A stretch of 29,108 nt of DNA. It comes from an uncultured Clostridia bacterium (GTDB lineage: Bacteria; Bacillota; Clostridia; Oscillospirales; Acutalibacteraceae). Made by a program: the position numbers and the translations under genes. The notes below the pieces were generated by a model, which made no database searches, was not told where the DNA came from, and saw only the letters and a list, made by a program, of their open reading frames with translations. Positions 21,468 to 29,108 of the stretch are shown here, piece after piece (within the stretch, counting starts at the first letter, position 1; each line of letters starts with the position of its first letter). The stretch is taken from positions 1 to 29,108 of the forward strand of contig CALEIS010000131.1 in the NCBI GenBank assembly GCA_937877675.1, read 5' to 3'.

Positions 21468-24400
21468 TTATTTAATTGGTGACATACGGAATGTGTATGT
21501 ATAAACCTTATTTGGTTTGAGCTGATACTTTTCACGAACTTGAGCGTCACCTGGCATATCGCCACCAACACCGATTTGATTTAAGTCAACATTGAATGTT
21601 GTAATATCAAAATGTGGTAATTCGTGAATATGCTTTGCATAATGTAATTGGTCCTGAGTGTAGTGCCATGCACTGAAACAGATTGGTGTGTCACCCATAG
21701 CCTCAAAACGAAGACCTTTATTTTCTTTGTTTCTGATTTCAACCCATCTTACATCAGTACGGTTACCATTTTCCTGAGGTCTCATATAGTGATGTTCAAG
21801 GTCGGCAACACTCTTTTCGTGGATAGTAATTTTACCACCAGTTTTTCTGTCAAAGTATGTTTCCTGAGGACCACGGCCATACCATTTAACCTGGTCAAAT
21901 TCACGAAGAAGTCCCATCTTTGTACCGAAACGAAGAAGATTAAGATTCTTTGGTGTACCTGTATGAGAAATCTCAATGCTTCCGTCAGGACTGATTACAA
22001 ATTTTGATGTAACACCTGAGAAGAATTGAACACTCCAACTAATTTCTACAACAACCTGACCGAGAGAATTCTTCATGACTGATTTAAGAGTACCCTTTGC
22101 ATTGTTTGTTGCTCTCTGCCAGTTAAGGTAAGGAGTGAAAGGAAGCAAGAATGGAATGAAGTTAAGATTTGAGAAGTCGTTGTCAGTAAGTGCACGGAAA
22201 TAGTTTGGAGTAACTGCTGCTTTCAAATACTCTTTGCCATCATATTTAAGTGATGTAATTTTACCACCATCAATTTTAACAGAGAATCCGTCACTGTTAG
22301 CAAATACCATATTGCCATTCTTAATGTATGTAATCTGTCCGTCAATAAATGTCTTTTCTGCAGGTTTAACAGTTTTAACAACAAACTGGTCAAAGCCTTG
22401 CTCATATCCTGCTTCACACCAAGGATGTGCAGTTTTGTTAAGGAATGAAACGATAAGCACACATTCTTTGTGGGGAAGATTTGTTAAATCGTAAGGAATT
22501 GTAAAGTCAACCTGTGAAAGTGGAGCACAGTTGATGTCAACCACACCACTCTGAACTTCTACACCCTCTGCCTGTAAACTCCATTTGAACTCAAAACCGG
22601 AAAGGTCAGTAAAGAGTTTCTTATTGATAAGAGTAAATTCACCCTTACTTAAATCTTTTTCCTTAACCTTGATTTCACAGTAAACTTTCTTAACCTCAAA
22701 GTATGATGGGTGAGGCTTTCTGTCAGCTGTGATAATACCATTAGCATTAAAGTATGTGTTTGAACCTGTCATAGCAGTTGTGTTAGGAAGATGAGTATAT
22801 CTACCTGGCTCATAAGCTTCAAAGTCAGTACCGTAAAGCCATTGGTCGCCCTTGTCTGTCTTTCTGCGGATTGCTTGGTCAACAAAGTCCCAGATATAAC
22901 CACCACACATATGGTCATATGCTTCAAAGTCATCCATATATTCTTGGAAGTTACCAAGACTGTTTTCCATAGCATGAGCATATTCACAAAGAAGAACAGG
23001 TCTGCAATAATCTTCCTTCTTGATTGGCTTTGAGTCAGCAGCAAGAGCATTTGCAATATTGTCATAAAGTGTGATTTCAATAGGCTCTTTGTTGCAAAGC
23101 TTCTTCATAACACTTTCAACAGGATACATTCTTGAAATAACATCACTCTTTGTAAAGTTAAAGTCACCCTCATAGTGGAATTGACGAGTTGTATCAAGTT
23201 TAAGAGCAGCCTTCTTCATTTCCATAAAGTTGCTACCGTCACCAGCCTCGTTACCAAGTGACCACATAAATACACAAGCGTGGTTTCTGTCACGAAGTAC
23301 CATTCTTTCCATTCTGTCAACAACTGCTGCTGTCCACATTGGGTTATCACCTGGAACACCCTTACGACGAACACCGTGAGTTTCAAGGTCACATTCGTCC
23401 ATAACATAGAAGCCATATTCGTCACAGAGTTCATAGAAATATGGGTCATCAGGATAGTGAGATGTACGAATAGAGTTGATATTCGCATTCTTCATAAAGT
23501 TTAAGTCCTGATGGTATCTTTCAGTAGGTACTGCCCAACCATTGTCAGGGTCAAAGTCGTGACGGTTAACACCACGAAGCATAAGTGGTTTACCATTGAA
23601 AAGGAATTTTTCACCGATAATTTCAACTTTCTTGAAGCCGAAACGGATTGACTTGTATGTTGTCTTTCCGTCAGCAGTAATGCTGATAAGTAATTTATAA
23701 AGATAAGGACTTTCAGCGGACCATTTTTCAGGATTTTCAATCAACTTGTTAAATGTGATTTTGCCACCGTCAGTTTCTGCTTCACCAAGGAGAATTCTCT
23801 TGTCCCCATCAATGATTTCTGCCTTAACGAATGCAGTACCATTTTTATCGTAATTATTTACCTGAATTTCAAGGCAAGTGTTACTGTCCTTGTATTCAGA
23901 ATCCAAATCAGTAGTGATAAAGAAATCACGAACACATTTTTTAGGTTCTGCAAATACATAAACCTCTCTGTAAAGACCGCAAAGAAGCCACATATCCTGA
24001 TTTTCAAGATAAGCACCGTCAGAGAAACGATAAACCTTAACTGCAACTCTGTTTGAGCCTTTACGAGCAAACTTTGTGATGTTGAATTCGTGAGGAGTCA
24101 TTGACCCTTGAGAATAACCAACATATTCACCATTGAGATAAACCTCGATAGCAGATTTTGCAGCACCAAAGTGTAAGAAAATTTCCTGACCGTCAAAGTT
24201 TTCAGGCATATCGAAATCTCTTACATAAATACCGATTTCCTGCATATCGTGGTCGATTGAAGGAATTTTATTTTTGCTTCTGCTTAAAGCACGGCAATAT
24301 GTAGATGCGTAGTAGTAAGGATAACTTTCAGTATCCTGACCAATCTGCCAAACTGATGGAACATCAATATCACGCCAGAAAGAAGGGTCAAAACTGTCAA

Positions 24401-24599
24401 GATAAAAATCTGTTGGACAGTTCATAAGTCCTCTCTGCCAGTGGAACTTCCATTTACCATTAAGGCTCATTTTTGTAGCAGGAGTAGCTCTGTTTAAAGC
24501 ATCTGCTTCGTTGTCATAAGAAAAAGCAATAACGTGACCGTCTTCCTTGTTTCTTTTAAAGACTGCTGGGTTTTCCCAATCATAAGTGTAATTTCTCAT
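21468..24599 (-). CDS. lacZ: Beta-galactosidase, glycoside hydrolase family 2 (LacZ type)
   Basis: A 1043-residue LacZ-type enzyme that hydrolyses terminal beta-galactosides. It lacks a signal peptide, so it acts inside the cell. In order it has a sugar-binding jelly roll with 'VPSVWQIGQDTESYPYYYAS', an immunoglobulin-like domain, the TIM barrel with 'LMLRGVNRHDFDPDNGW', acid/base Glu451 in 'WSLGNEAGDGSN' and nucleophile Glu539 in 'LLCEYAHAMENSLG', a linking domain, and the C-terminal Bgal_small_N domain with 'VKWYGRGPQETYFDRK'. AAGGAG abuts the ATG at 24608 but is 9 bases from the in-frame ATG at 24599, so the latter was chosen. It is 14 bases after the DUF815 ATPase gene, in the same transcript. 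Substrate range (lactose or host-glycan galactosides) is not evident. Confidence 0.96.
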   Translation of the reverse strand: MRNYTYDWENPAVFKRNKEDGHVIAFSYDNEADALNRATPATKMSLNGKWKFHWQRGLMNCPTDFYLDSFDPSFWRDIDVPSVWQIGQDTESYPYYYASTYCRALSRSKNKIPSIDHDMQEIGIYVRDFDMPENFDGQEIFLHFGAAKSAIEVYLNGEYVGYSQGSMTPHEFNITKFARKGSNRVAVKVYRFSDGAYLENQDMWLLCGLYREVYVFAEPKKCVRDFFITTDLDSEYKDSNTCLEIQVNNYDKNGTAFVKAEIIDGDKRILLGEAETDGGKITFNKLIENPEKWSAESPYLYKLLISITADGKTTYKSIRFGFKKVEIIGEKFLFNGKPLMLRGVNRHDFDPDNGWAVPTERYHQDLNFMKNANINSIRTSHYPDDPYFYELCDEYGFYVMDECDLETHGVRRKGVPGDNPMWTAAVVDRMERMVLRDRNHACVFMWSLGNEAGDGSNFMEMKKAALKLDTTRQFHYEGDFNFTKSDVISRMYPVESVMKKLCNKEPIEITLYDNIANALAADSKPIKKEDYCRPVLLCEYAHAMENSLGNFQEYMDDFEAYDHMCGGYIWDFVDQAIRRKTDKGDQWLYGTDFEAYEPGRYTHLPNTTAMTGSNTYFNANGIITADRKPHPSYFEVKKVYCEIKVKEKDLSKGEFTLINKKLFTDLSGFEFKWSLQAEGVEVQSGVVDINCAPLSQVDFTIPYDLTNLPHKECVLIVSFLNKTAHPWCEAGYEQGFDQFVVKTVKPAEKTFIDGQITYIKNGNMVFANSDGFSVKIDGGKITSLKYDGKEYLKAAVTPNYFRALTDNDFSNLNFIPFLLPFTPYLNWQRATNNAKGTLKSVMKNSLGQVVVEISWSVQFFSGVTSKFVISPDGSIEISHTGTPKNLNLLRFGTKMGLLREFDQVKWYGRGPQETYFDRKTGGKITIHEKSVADLEHHYMRPQENGNRTDVRWVEIRNKENKGLRFEAMGDTPICFSAWHYTQDQLHYAKHIHELPHFDITTFNVDLNQIGVGGDMPGDAQVREKYQLKPNKVYTYTFRMSPIK

Positions 24600-24613
24600 A
24601 TTTCCCATCTCCT

Positions 24614-25795
24614 TTATTTAGAGGCTAAATATTCAACGAATTGTTTTGCTGTTCTTGGACTTCTTCCACCGTTGCGAATTGCAAAAGCTTCGGCTGCTAA
24701 ATCCAACTCGTTTTTGTCCATACATATATTATACTGTATAGAAAGATTTTCTACAATAGATAAATATAAATCTTTATTAGGTTTTGAGAATGTAACTTTA
24801 AGACCAAATCTTGCAGAAAGGCTCATAACCTCTTGAATTGTGTCCTGAAGGTGAATGTCATCACCATTTCTGTCGTTAAAATTCTCTTTAACAAGGTTTC
24901 TTCTGTTGCTTGTGGCATAAATTGCAATATTATCAGTTTTACCTGAAACACCACCCTCAAGAATGGCTTTTAATGCACCAAAATCATTGTCATTAGTTGA
25001 AAAACTTAAATCATCAATGAAGATAATGAATTTCAATGGATTATCTGCCAACTGCTCAATAACATCAGGTAAAGAATATAACTGATTTTTCTTGATTTCA
25101 ATAAGTCTTAAACCCTGTTGCCAGAATTCATTGACAATGGCTTTGATTGTACTACTCTTACCACTACCTGCATCACCATAAAGAAGCACATTGTTACAAG
25201 GTTTACCCTGAATAAGTGCCATAGTGTTATCAATGACCTTTTGTCTTTCCAATTCATAACCACTCATTTGAGAAAGACGCTGTGGGTCAGGGAATTTAAC
25301 AGGAATAATCTTTTCATCCTTATATAAAAACATATGGTGTGTAGCATAGATGCCATAACCAGTGGTTTTAATTGATGAAATCTTTTTAATATATTCATCC
25401 TTTACTGAAAGGTCGCTGTTTTTCCATTGTGGTAAATATATGTCTGTATTGCAAATTGCTTTTACATCATCACATTTTATCTGAGAGATTTTTTCGAATA
25501 AATCCAACTCATTTTCAACTGCTTTTTTCATAAGAGGGGAAACATCCCCCTTTGCAGAGTCTTTTACATATATATTCTCATCATTTTGTAAAACTGAATT
25601 GATGTACTCACACAAATCGTCACTCTTTTCATAAAGAGCAGACACAAAGTCGGAATAGAGTGTAACAAACTCGTCTTTATTTGTACCATCACATTCAATG
25701 AGTCTTAAAAGTGAAGAAACACAGTTATCTTTTAAAACATTTTTAAATACAACAACAGCCTTTGCAGACAGTGTTAAATCGGTGAAATTTTTCAT
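24614..25795 (-). CDS. DUF815-family AAA+ ATPase
   Basis: A 393-residue P-loop ATPase matching the DUF815 family. The N-terminal half (1-200) is helical and family-specific. Walker A is GDAGSGKSS (207-215), Walker B is 'FIIFIDD' (256-262), sensor 1 is in 'AIYATSNRRNLV' (Asn297 and Arg298/Arg299), and 'GGRSPRTAKQF' (376-386) is in the sensor-2 position. The role of DUF815 proteins is not known to me beyond nucleotide binding. AAGGATG precedes the ATG by about 9 bases. The leftward promoter between this gene and rpoB could not be placed with confidence. Coupling to lacZ is suggested only by the 14-base gap. Confidence 0.9.
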   Translation of the reverse strand: MKNFTDLTLSAKAVVVFKNVLKDNCVSSLLRLIECDGTNKDEFVTLYSDFVSALYEKSDDLCEYINSVLQNDENIYVKDSAKGDVSPLMKKAVENELDLFEKISQIKCDDVKAICNTDIYLPQWKNSDLSVKDEYIKKISSIKTTGYGIYATHHMFLYKDEKIIPVKFPDPQRLSQMSGYELERQKVIDNTMALIQGKPCNNVLLYGDAGSGKSSTIKAIVNEFWQQGLRLIEIKKNQLYSLPDVIEQLADNPLKFIIFIDDLSFSTNDNDFGALKAILEGGVSGKTDNIAIYATSNRRNLVKENFNDRNGDDIHLQDTIQEVMSLSARFGLKVTFSKPNKDLYLSIVENLSIQYNICMDKNELDLAAEAFAIRNGGRSPRTAKQFVEYLASK

Positions 25796-25839
25796 ATTTT
25801 GACATCCTTAAAAAAATTTCCATTTTTGAAAATTAACTA

Positions 25840-25868
25840 TTGACATATTGACTTGACATGTATATAAT
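25840..25868 (+). promoter_or_regulatory. Consensus sigma-A promoter of rpoB
   Basis: TTGACA (25840-25845), a 17-base spacer and TATAAT (25863-25868) are an exact match. Two more TTGAC repeats (25848 and 25853) lie in the spacer but are wrongly spaced for use with this -10. Initiation is expected near 25875. Confidence 0.92.
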
Positions 25869-25874
25869 AGTAAA

Positions 25875-26053
25875 TTGCTATTAAAATGGAATTGTATACG
25901 CTGGAGCATTTTTCGTAAAATGAATTTTACCATAATTTACTACGAAAATCAAGGCGTAAAACAACTTTAATTTAATAATCTCCACGCCTTATATACTATG
26001 TATATAGATGTGAGGCTTAGGAATAAAAAAACGAACGGAGAGTGATAAGCCCT
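25875..26053 (+). promoter_or_regulatory. Structured rpoB leader with competing hairpins
   Basis: About 180 untranslated bases hold several inverted repeats: TTTTCGTA (25910-25917) / TACGAAAA (25941-25948); the alternative GTAAAA (25915-25920) / TTTTAC (25925-25930); AAGGCGT (25951-25957) / ACGCCTT (25984-25990); TGGAG (25902-25906) / CTCCA (25980-25984); and TATATAC (25990-25996) / GTATATA (26000-26006). The first and second pairs exclude each other, and the third and fourth share a base. No known riboswitch or ribosomal-protein leader motif was recognised. Confidence 0.45.
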
Positions 26054-29000
26054 ATGGTAAATGTCAAACCAGTAAAACTTGGCAGAAATACCCGTATGAG
26101 TTTCTCAAAAATCAATGAGGTTATGCAGATGCCTAATCTTATCGAGGTGCAGAAGAATTCATACAAGTGGTTCCTTGAAACAGGACTTAAAGAGGTGTTA
26201 CGTGATATCGATGCAATCACCGATTACACAGGAAACCTCGAATTGACTTTTGTGGATTATCGAATGGACGATAAGCCAAAGTACACAGTCAAAGAGTGCA
26301 AAGAAAGAGATGCAACTTATGCAGCTCCACTCCGAGTTACCGCACGTCTTTTCAATAAGGAGACAGGTGAGGTCAAGGAAAACGAAGTTTATATGGGCGA
26401 TTTCCCACTGATGACAGACAGTGGTACATTTGTTATTAACGGTGCAGAGCGTGTTATTATTTCACAGCTCGTTCGTTCACCAAGCGTGTACTATGGAATG
26501 ACTCATGACAAGACAGGTAAGGAACTTTACACAACAACTGTAATCCCTAACCGTGGTGCTTGGCTCGAATATGAGACAGACCAAAATGACCTTTTCTATG
26601 TAAGAATAGATAAGAACAGAAAAATCTACATCACTACATTTATCCGTGCTTTGGGTCTTGATTCAAATGCAGAGATTCTTGAATTCTTTGGTTATGATGA
26701 CAGAATCGTAGCAACTCTTGAAAAAGATACTACTGTTAATACAGAACAGGCACTTATCGAGGTTTATAAGAAACTTCGTCCAGGTGAACCACCTGCACTT
26801 AACACAGCACAGGCACATCTTGACAACCTTTTCTTTGACGCACATCGTTATGATATGTCAAGAGTTGGTCGTTATAAGTATAATAAGAAACTTGCTATTT
26901 CTTCTCGTATCGCAGGTAAAACTGTTAAAGAACCAGTTATCAGCAAACTCACAGGTGAGATTATGGCTGACACAGGTGATGTAATCAGCGAAGAACTTGC
27001 TTACAGAATGGAACAGGAAGGCGTTGACACTGTTATCCTTGACGTTGAAGGTAAAGAAGTAAAAGTTTACTCAAACGGTATGGTTGATATCGGTGAATAT
27101 GTTCCTATGTTCACAGAAGAAGAACTTGAAGCAGTTGGCATCAACGAAAAAGTTCGTTTTGATGTTCTTATGGAAGTGCTCGACAAATGTGGCGACAATA
27201 AGGATGCTCTCGCAGAAGAAATGGCTCTTCGTGCAGATGACCTTATTCCAAAACATATTACTAAAGAAGATATCTTTGCAACAATCAACTACCTTAACGG
27301 TTTAGCATCAGGTATCGGTGAAACAGACGACATCGACCACCTTGGTAACCGTCGTATCCGTTCAGTTGGTGAACTTCTTCAGAACCAGTTCAGAATTGGT
27401 TTCGCAAGAATGGAAAGAGTTGTTAAAGAAAGAATGACACTTCAGGGTCAGGAACCAGATAAGGTTACTCCTGTTGCCCTCATCAATATTCGTCCTGTAA
27501 TGGCTGCTATTAAGGAATTCTTTGGTTCTTCTCCACTTTCACAGTTCATGGACCAGACAAACCCATTGGCAGAACTTACACATAAGAGAAGACTTTCAGC
27601 TCTCGGTCCTGGTGGTCTTTCTCGTGACCGTGCAGGTTTCGAAGTTCGAGACGTTCACTATTCACACTACGGTAGAATGTGTCCTATCGAAACTCCTGAA
27701 GGTCCTAACATCGGTCTTATCTCTTACCTTGCTACATTCTCAAGAATTAACAAGTACGGTTTCATCGAAGCTCCATTCAGAAGAATCGATAAAGAAACAG
27801 GTACAGTTCTTAATGAAGTTGAATATATGACTGCTGACGTTGAGGATAACTATATCGTAGCTCAGGCTAACGAACCTCTCGACGAAAACGGTAGATTCAT
27901 CAATGCAAAACTTACAGCTCGTCATAAGGAAAACTTCCTTGAAGTTGCTACAACAGAAGCTGACTATATGGACGTTTCTCCAAGAATGCTTGTTTCAGTT
28001 GCTACTGCAATGATTCCTTTCCTTGAAAACGACGACGCTAACCGTGCTTTGATGGGTTCAAACATGCAGCGTCAGGCTGTTCCACTTCTCAGAACAGAAT
28101 CTCCAATCGTTGGTACAGGTATGGAATACAAGGCAGCTGTTGACTCAGGTACAGTTGTTCTTGCAAAACGTGCAGGTACAGTTACTCAGATGGACGCTAA
28201 GACTATCGCAATCACAACTCCTGACGGCGAAGTTGATACTTATGAACTTATTAAGTTTATGCGTTCTAACCAGGGTACATGTATCAACCAGCGCCCAATC
28301 GTTGATATTGGTCAGGAAGTTGAAGCAGGCGAAGTTCTTGCTGACGGTCCATCAACATCAAACGGTGAAATCTCCCTTGGTAAGAATGCTCTTATCGGCT
28401 TCATGACTTGGGAAGGTTATAACTACGAAGACGCTGTTCTCATTAACGAAAAACTCGTTAGAGATGACGTTTATACATCAGTTCATATTGAAGAATATGA
28501 AATCGAAGCTCGTGACACTAAACTCGGACCAGAAGACATCACAAGAGATATTCCAAACGTTGGTGAAGATGCTCTTAAAGACCTTGATGAAAATGGTATC
28601 ATCCGTGTTGGTGCTGAGGTTCACTCAGGCGATATTCTCGTTGGTAAAGTTACACCTAAGGGTGAAACAGACGTTGCAACAGCTGAAGAAAGAATTCTTC
28701 GTGCTATCTTTGGTGAAAAAGCTAAGGAAGTTCGTGATACATCACTTCGTGTTCCTCACGGTGAATATGGTATCGTTGTTGACGTTGAAGTATTTACAAG
28801 AGAAAACAGCGATGAATTAAGCCCAGGCGTTAATAAGATTGTTCGTTGCTATATTGCACAGAAGAGAAAGCTCTCAGTTGGTGACAAGATGGCTGGTCGT
28901 CACGGTAATAAGGGTGTTGTTTCCCGTATTCTTCCACAGGAAGATATGCCATTCCTTGATGACGGTACTCCACTTGATATCGTTCTTAACCCATTGGGTG

Positions 29001-29108
29001 TTCCTTCTCGTATGAATATCGGTCAGGTTCTTGAAGTGCACTTAGGTTTTGCTTACAGAAAACTTGGCCAGAAGATTGCAACTCCTGTATTTGACGGTGC
29101 TCACGAAG
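26054..29108 (+). CDS. rpoB: DNA-directed RNA polymerase subunit beta, 3' end missing
   Basis: 1018 codons of the RNA polymerase beta subunit are present; the rest lies beyond the window. Conserved blocks include 'PNLIEVQKNSYKWFLETG', 'DFPLMTDSGTFVINGAERV', the rifampicin region starting GSSPLSQFMDQTNPLAELTH (from residue 491), 'CPIETPEGPNIGLI' and 'GDKMAGRHGNKGVVSRILPQ' (near 943). The ATG at 26054 has GGAG 13 bases upstream, which is long; an in-frame GTG at 26042 is too close to it, so the start is slightly uncertain. Asp, His and Ser at the main rifampicin positions are wild type, but the residue equivalent to E. coli Gln510 is Pro494. Upstream is not rplJL but a divergent DUF815-lacZ operon. 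Confidence 0.98.
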   Translation, partial: MVNVKPVKLGRNTRMSFSKINEVMQMPNLIEVQKNSYKWFLETGLKEVLRDIDAITDYTGNLELTFVDYRMDDKPKYTVKECKERDATYAAPLRVTARLFNKETGEVKENEVYMGDFPLMTDSGTFVINGAERVIISQLVRSPSVYYGMTHDKTGKELYTTTVIPNRGAWLEYETDQNDLFYVRIDKNRKIYITTFIRALGLDSNAEILEFFGYDDRIVATLEKDTTVNTEQALIEVYKKLRPGEPPALNTAQAHLDNLFFDAHRYDMSRVGRYKYNKKLAISSRIAGKTVKEPVISKLTGEIMADTGDVISEELAYRMEQEGVDTVILDVEGKEVKVYSNGMVDIGEYVPMFTEEELEAVGINEKVRFDVLMEVLDKCGDNKDALAEEMALRADDLIPKHITKEDIFATINYLNGLASGIGETDDIDHLGNRRIRSVGELLQNQFRIGFARMERVVKERMTLQGQEPDKVTPVALINIRPVMAAIKEFFGSSPLSQFMDQTNPLAELTHKRRLSALGPGGLSRDRAGFEVRDVHYSHYGRMCPIETPEGPNIGLISYLATFSRINKYGFIEAPFRRIDKETGTVLNEVEYMTADVEDNYIVAQANEPLDENGRFINAKLTARHKENFLEVATTEADYMDVSPRMLVSVATAMIPFLENDDANRALMGSNMQRQAVPLLRTESPIVGTGMEYKAAVDSGTVVLAKRAGTVTQMDAKTIAITTPDGEVDTYELIKFMRSNQGTCINQRPIVDIGQEVEAGEVLADGPSTSNGEISLGKNALIGFMTWEGYNYEDAVLINEKLVRDDVYTSVHIEEYEIEARDTKLGPEDITRDIPNVGEDALKDLDENGIIRVGAEVHSGDILVGKVTPKGETDVATAEERILRAIFGEKAKEVRDTSLRVPHGEYGIVVDVEVFTRENSDELSPGVNKIVRCYIAQKRKLSVGDKMAGRHGNKGVVSRILPQEDMPFLDDGTPLDIVLNPLGVPSRMNIGQVLEVHLGFAYRKLGQKIATPVFDGAHE

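Noticed and set aside
25886..25918. Short open reading frame MELYTLEHFS at the start of the rpoB leader
   Set aside because: No ribosome site precedes its ATG and the predicted transcript start is only about 11 bases upstream. Short ORFs are common by chance in such DNA.
26042..26053. Earlier in-frame GTG start for rpoB
   Set aside because: It begins one base after GGAG, which is too close for a ribosome site. The ATG at 26054 begins with the sequence expected for clostridial RpoB.
1..29108. CRISPR array, phage genes or defence island
   Set aside because: No regularly spaced repeats longer than 20 bases, integrase, phage structural genes or nuclease clusters were found.

Overview
The window comes from an AT-rich, low-GC Gram-positive genome, most likely an anaerobic gut Clostridia member (Oscillospirales/Ruminococcaceae-like). 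Evidence: strong AGGAGG-type ribosome sites, textbook sigma-A promoters (TTGACA-17-TATAAT), a small DUF6472-type cysteine protein, a DUF815 ATPase, a Firmicutes-type RNase M5, an iron-sulfur flavoprotein, and gut-type glycan genes (GH2 beta-galactosidase, sialic acid lyase with a renin-binding-protein-type epimerase). Genus cannot be fixed from the sequence. No phage, insertion sequence, CRISPR array, toxin-antitoxin pair or defence island is visible. The region is chromosomal housekeeping mixed with metabolic operons.

Layout, left to right. (1) 1-1223: 5' end of a leftward flavin reductase gene, then a rightward XRE regulator translationally coupled to endonuclease III (nth), closed by a terminator. 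(2) 1321-8124: a five-gene operon alaS - HIT hydrolase - comEC - holA - rnmV from a consensus promoter; the ComEC C-terminal domain has lost its metal-binding motifs. (3) 8161-10948: long-chain acyl-CoA synthetase, iron-sulfur flavoprotein and thioredoxin, ending in a bidirectional hairpin. (4) 10968-13161, leftward: N-acylglucosamine 2-epimerase then N-acetylneuraminate lyase, together converting sialic acid to GlcNAc plus pyruvate. (5) 13198-13520, leftward: tRNA-Met and tRNA-Glu from a perfect promoter, followed by two successive terminators.

(6) 13570-14319: nitroreductase and the small DUF6472-like protein. (7) 14339-17517: two tandem YhhN/TMEM86 (lysoplasmalogenase-family) membrane proteins and a GPH-family sugar:cation symporter; a metallophosphoesterase follows the terminator (17527-18876). 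(8) 18886-20692: an inverted pair of GTAG-headed REP-like hairpins, then threonine dehydratase (ACT type) and RidA, an enzyme and its imine-clearing partner. (9) 20793-21436: a lipoprotein gene. (10) 21438-25795, leftward: a DUF815 AAA+ ATPase and GH2 beta-galactosidase. (11) 25840 to the end: rpoB with its own consensus promoter and a structured leader of about 180 nt; the gene runs off the window.

The signals least explained by genes are: a stop codon + 2 nt + four GCAAARY heptamers + terminator hairpin arrangement found at the ends of both ridA and lacZ; the GTAG-headed REP-like hairpins, two of which show compensatory stem changes; an 18-bp dyad covering the promoter of the second YhhN gene; the degenerate ComEC nuclease domain; and the detached rpoB leader. 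No wholly new multi-gene system could be demonstrated.
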